Assembly (NCBI GenBank): GCA_019114545.1
Contig: DXFG01000149.1
Span: forward strand, 1 to 32,062
DNA from: Candidatus Blautia pullistercoris
GTDB lineage: Bacteria > Bacillota > Clostridia > Lachnospirales > Lachnospiraceae
Direction: 5' to 3'
Length of the DNA stretch: 32,062 nt
Positions 30,460-32,062 of this stretch are shown piece after piece. How positions within the stretch are numbered: the first letter of the stretch is position 1; each line of letters opens with the position of its first letter. A program made the position numbers and the translations under genes. The notes under the pieces were generated by a model. The model worked only from the letters and a program-made list of their open reading frames with translations, was not told where the DNA came from and ran no database searches.

Positions 30460-32062
30460 TCCAAAGCTCCTTTTACTGTTTTTTTTCTGTAGATCTTTCT
30501 CTCATTTTTATTGGAAAAAGCCTCTGCCCTCCCTCTCAGGAGTACTCTTCTTCCTTCCGGGTTTCTTGTATAGATCAGATGATATTTTCCGATATGCGGT
30601 TCCATATCTTTCCGAAAATTTTCTGCTTTTTCCTTTGTCCCCGAAAAAATCCCGGGCACGCAGAAATATTCTACAGGTTTTTCTCTGTTTCGTCCATAGA
30701 CAAGAAGATATCTCTGATTTTCAATAGGTTTCAGCATATCTTCCAGGGCCTGGGCAAAAACTGCCTTCTCCCTGTCTGTGCCTCCTTCAAGCCATGCCCA
30801 GAAACGGATCCCCCTTTCTTCCCGGACAGCTGCCCGGCATCCAGAGTCAATACAGCCTCTTTTTTTCAGAGCAGCCAGAAGGCCTCTGGTCAAAGCCTTA
30901 TACCGGCTCATGGGCGTCAGCCACCAGATCAGTCTTTTTCCGAAAAGAAAAGTTCCTGCTATAAAAATTGCAGAAATAAGGAAAAAGACCGTATTAGAAA
31001 AAAAGGTCCCTCTGGTAAGATTTACTCGTATCAATGTATTGCAGATTTCCATAAGGACCAGGATGATCTGGGCTCCCAGGGCATTATAAAAATGCACGCT
31101 CCCGGAAATGGATTTTTTCTCTGCTGCACGCTGGTCCATAGTTTCTGTCTTTTTATAAAGCCACAGGGCCTCCTTCCACTGCCGGGCAACGATTTCCCGC
31201 CGGGCAGACAGCTCTTCCATTTCCTGATCGATTCTCTGTACATGGGAAGGTTCATATGGCCCTGAAATAATATGCAGCCGGCCTATTCCGTTCTCAATAG
31301 CGCTGCCGTCATAGCGAAGGCCCAGGATTCCATCCATTCTCCGCTTCAGTGTATAGAAATCCTGAGATAATTCCGGATCGGAAATCCCCAGCCTCCTCTT
31401 CTCCTGCTGTTCCTCCGGACGCAGAAGACAGACCAGATGCCAGATATTGCTGACCTTATCCGGTTTCTTTTCATTGATCCGCACTGCCCGTCCCCTCATC
31501 TGATTTCCCAGAACATAAGATCCGACAAAGCTTGCCAGAATCAATGCATTAATGCAAGGAGAGTCCCAGCCTTCTCCCAAAAGAGCCTTGGTACCGGTAA
31601 GAATCTGGACTTCACCCATCTCAAAAAGCCTTGTCATGATCTGTGTATAGACATGGGAATTTCCATGAATCTGAATCTTCGTATAGCCCAGAGCCTTTCC
31701 ACCGGCATCTGTAAGAGGTTTCCATTCCGGCTTCAGTTCCGGTGCCTGCCGGGCTGCCTCCTCCAGAAACGCTTCTTTTCCGCTGTCCGGAAAAATCAGA
31801 AAGCTGCCGCAGAGAACGCCCAGCCTCCAGTCCATAGCCTGTCTCCTCAAAAGCTCAAAAACCGGCAGTACGCCTATGTTTCCCACTTCCTGTTCCGGAT
31901 CTCCCAGAGCCTTCTCTGCCTCCTTTCTCACATAGTCCGTCAGGATCAGCATACGCAGTTCCTCTCTCATAGAAGAATATTCCCAGGAAGCGATCCGGCA
32001 GATACTCTCCATCTTTCCTCTGCTGTTAGCCACTATCCGCTCCATAGAACGGCTCATAAGAA
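30456..32062 (-). CDS. C-terminal part of an SF2 helicase-like protein with transmembrane segments (runs off the window)
   Basis: Only the 3' portion is visible: about 533 residues after the first in-frame Met, with the frame open to the right edge. The RecA2-like half carries LRMLILTDYVRKE (motif IV region), TGTKALLGEGWDSP (motif V, 154-167) and QMRGRAVR (motif VI, 186-193). Motifs I-III must lie beyond the edge. After a coiled-coil-like stretch (about 272-315) come two hydrophobic helices (328-345 and 355-372), then a C-terminal domain of about 160 residues that I do not recognise. A helicase tethered to the membrane is unusual. The resemblance is to DEAD/DEAH or type III restriction-like helicases, but no nuclease motif is visible. 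It is coupled to the decarboxylase gene by ATGA overlap. Confidence 0.75.
   Translation of the reverse strand, partial: LMSRSMERIVANSRGKMESICRIASWEYSSMREELRMLILTDYVRKEAEKALGDPEQEVGNIGVLPVFELLRRQAMDWRLGVLCGSFLIFPDSGKEAFLEEAARQAPELKPEWKPLTDAGGKALGYTKIQIHGNSHVYTQIMTRLFEMGEVQILTGTKALLGEGWDSPCINALILASFVGSYVLGNQMRGRAVRINEKKPDKVSNIWHLVCLLRPEEQQEKRRLGISDPELSQDFYTLKRRMDGILGLRYDGSAIENGIGRLHIISGPYEPSHVQRIDQEMEELSARREIVARQWKEALWLYKKTETMDQRAAEKKSISGSVHFYNALGAQIILVLMEICNTLIRVNLTRGTFFSNTVFFLISAIFIAGTFLFGKRLIWWLTPMSRYKALTRGLLAALKKRGCIDSGCRAAVREERGIRFWAWLEGGTDREKAVFAQALEDMLKPIENQRYLLVYGRNREKPVEYFCVPGIFSGTKEKAENFRKDMEPHIGKYHLIYTRNPEGRRVLLRGRAEAFSNKNERKIYRKKTVKGALE

Overview
The window looks like chromosomal DNA from a Gram-positive, spore-forming clostridium, most likely a gut Lachnospiraceae (Blautia/Ruminococcus/Dorea-like). 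The grounds are sporulation-linked genes (ricT, spmA), T-box and riboswitch leaders, strong AGGAGG ribosome binding sites, and a gene block resembling the origin-proximal yaaO-tmk-holB-yaaT-yabB-yabC...metS-yabD region of Bacillus subtilis. No rRNA, tRNA, CRISPR array, prophage or insertion sequence was seen. Nearly everything is on the minus strand. The plus-strand exceptions are a retron and a MATE/GH20 pair.

Layout. 1-968: a partial MazG/RS21-C6-like pyrophosphohydrolase with an apparent start-proximal frameshift, then a metallophosphoesterase. 1123-6863: an alpha-glucan island (branching enzyme GlgB, two GH13 enzymes) with a TetR regulator whose operator overlaps its own promoter. 6974-8240: a retron, with an unlabelled msr/msd-like RNA followed by a retron-type reverse transcriptase, inserted between the GH13 gene and tatD and with no effector gene beside it. 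8232-13075: tatD, an AI-2E-family membrane protein, and a P-type Ca/Mn ATPase behind a yybP-ykoY (Mn2+) riboswitch. 13138-15706: metG behind a Met-specific T-box, with a palindromic repeat element placed between leader and gene. 15724-17818: an HPr-like protein, then a sodium:amino-acid symporter behind a tandem glycine riboswitch. 17835-19315: a two-gene unit of a CntK-like amino-acid racemase and a C39-fold protein. 19479-22759: MATE exporter and GH20 hexosaminidase. 22818-32062: spmA, a CapA-like protein, rsmI, trmN6-like, ricT, holB, a guanylate-kinase-like protein, an Orn/Lys/Arg decarboxylase, and the C-terminal part of a helicase with transmembrane segments that runs off the window.

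The best candidates for something new are (1) the solo retron with its predicted RNA (a1/a2 pairing, branch-G context and two msr hairpins can be read by eye), (2) the coupled racemase plus C39-fold pair, which resembles the first step of opine metallophore synthesis without its partner genes, and (3) the membrane-tethered helicase coupled to the decarboxylase. All family assignments come from reading motifs and from memory of the families. No database search was run.
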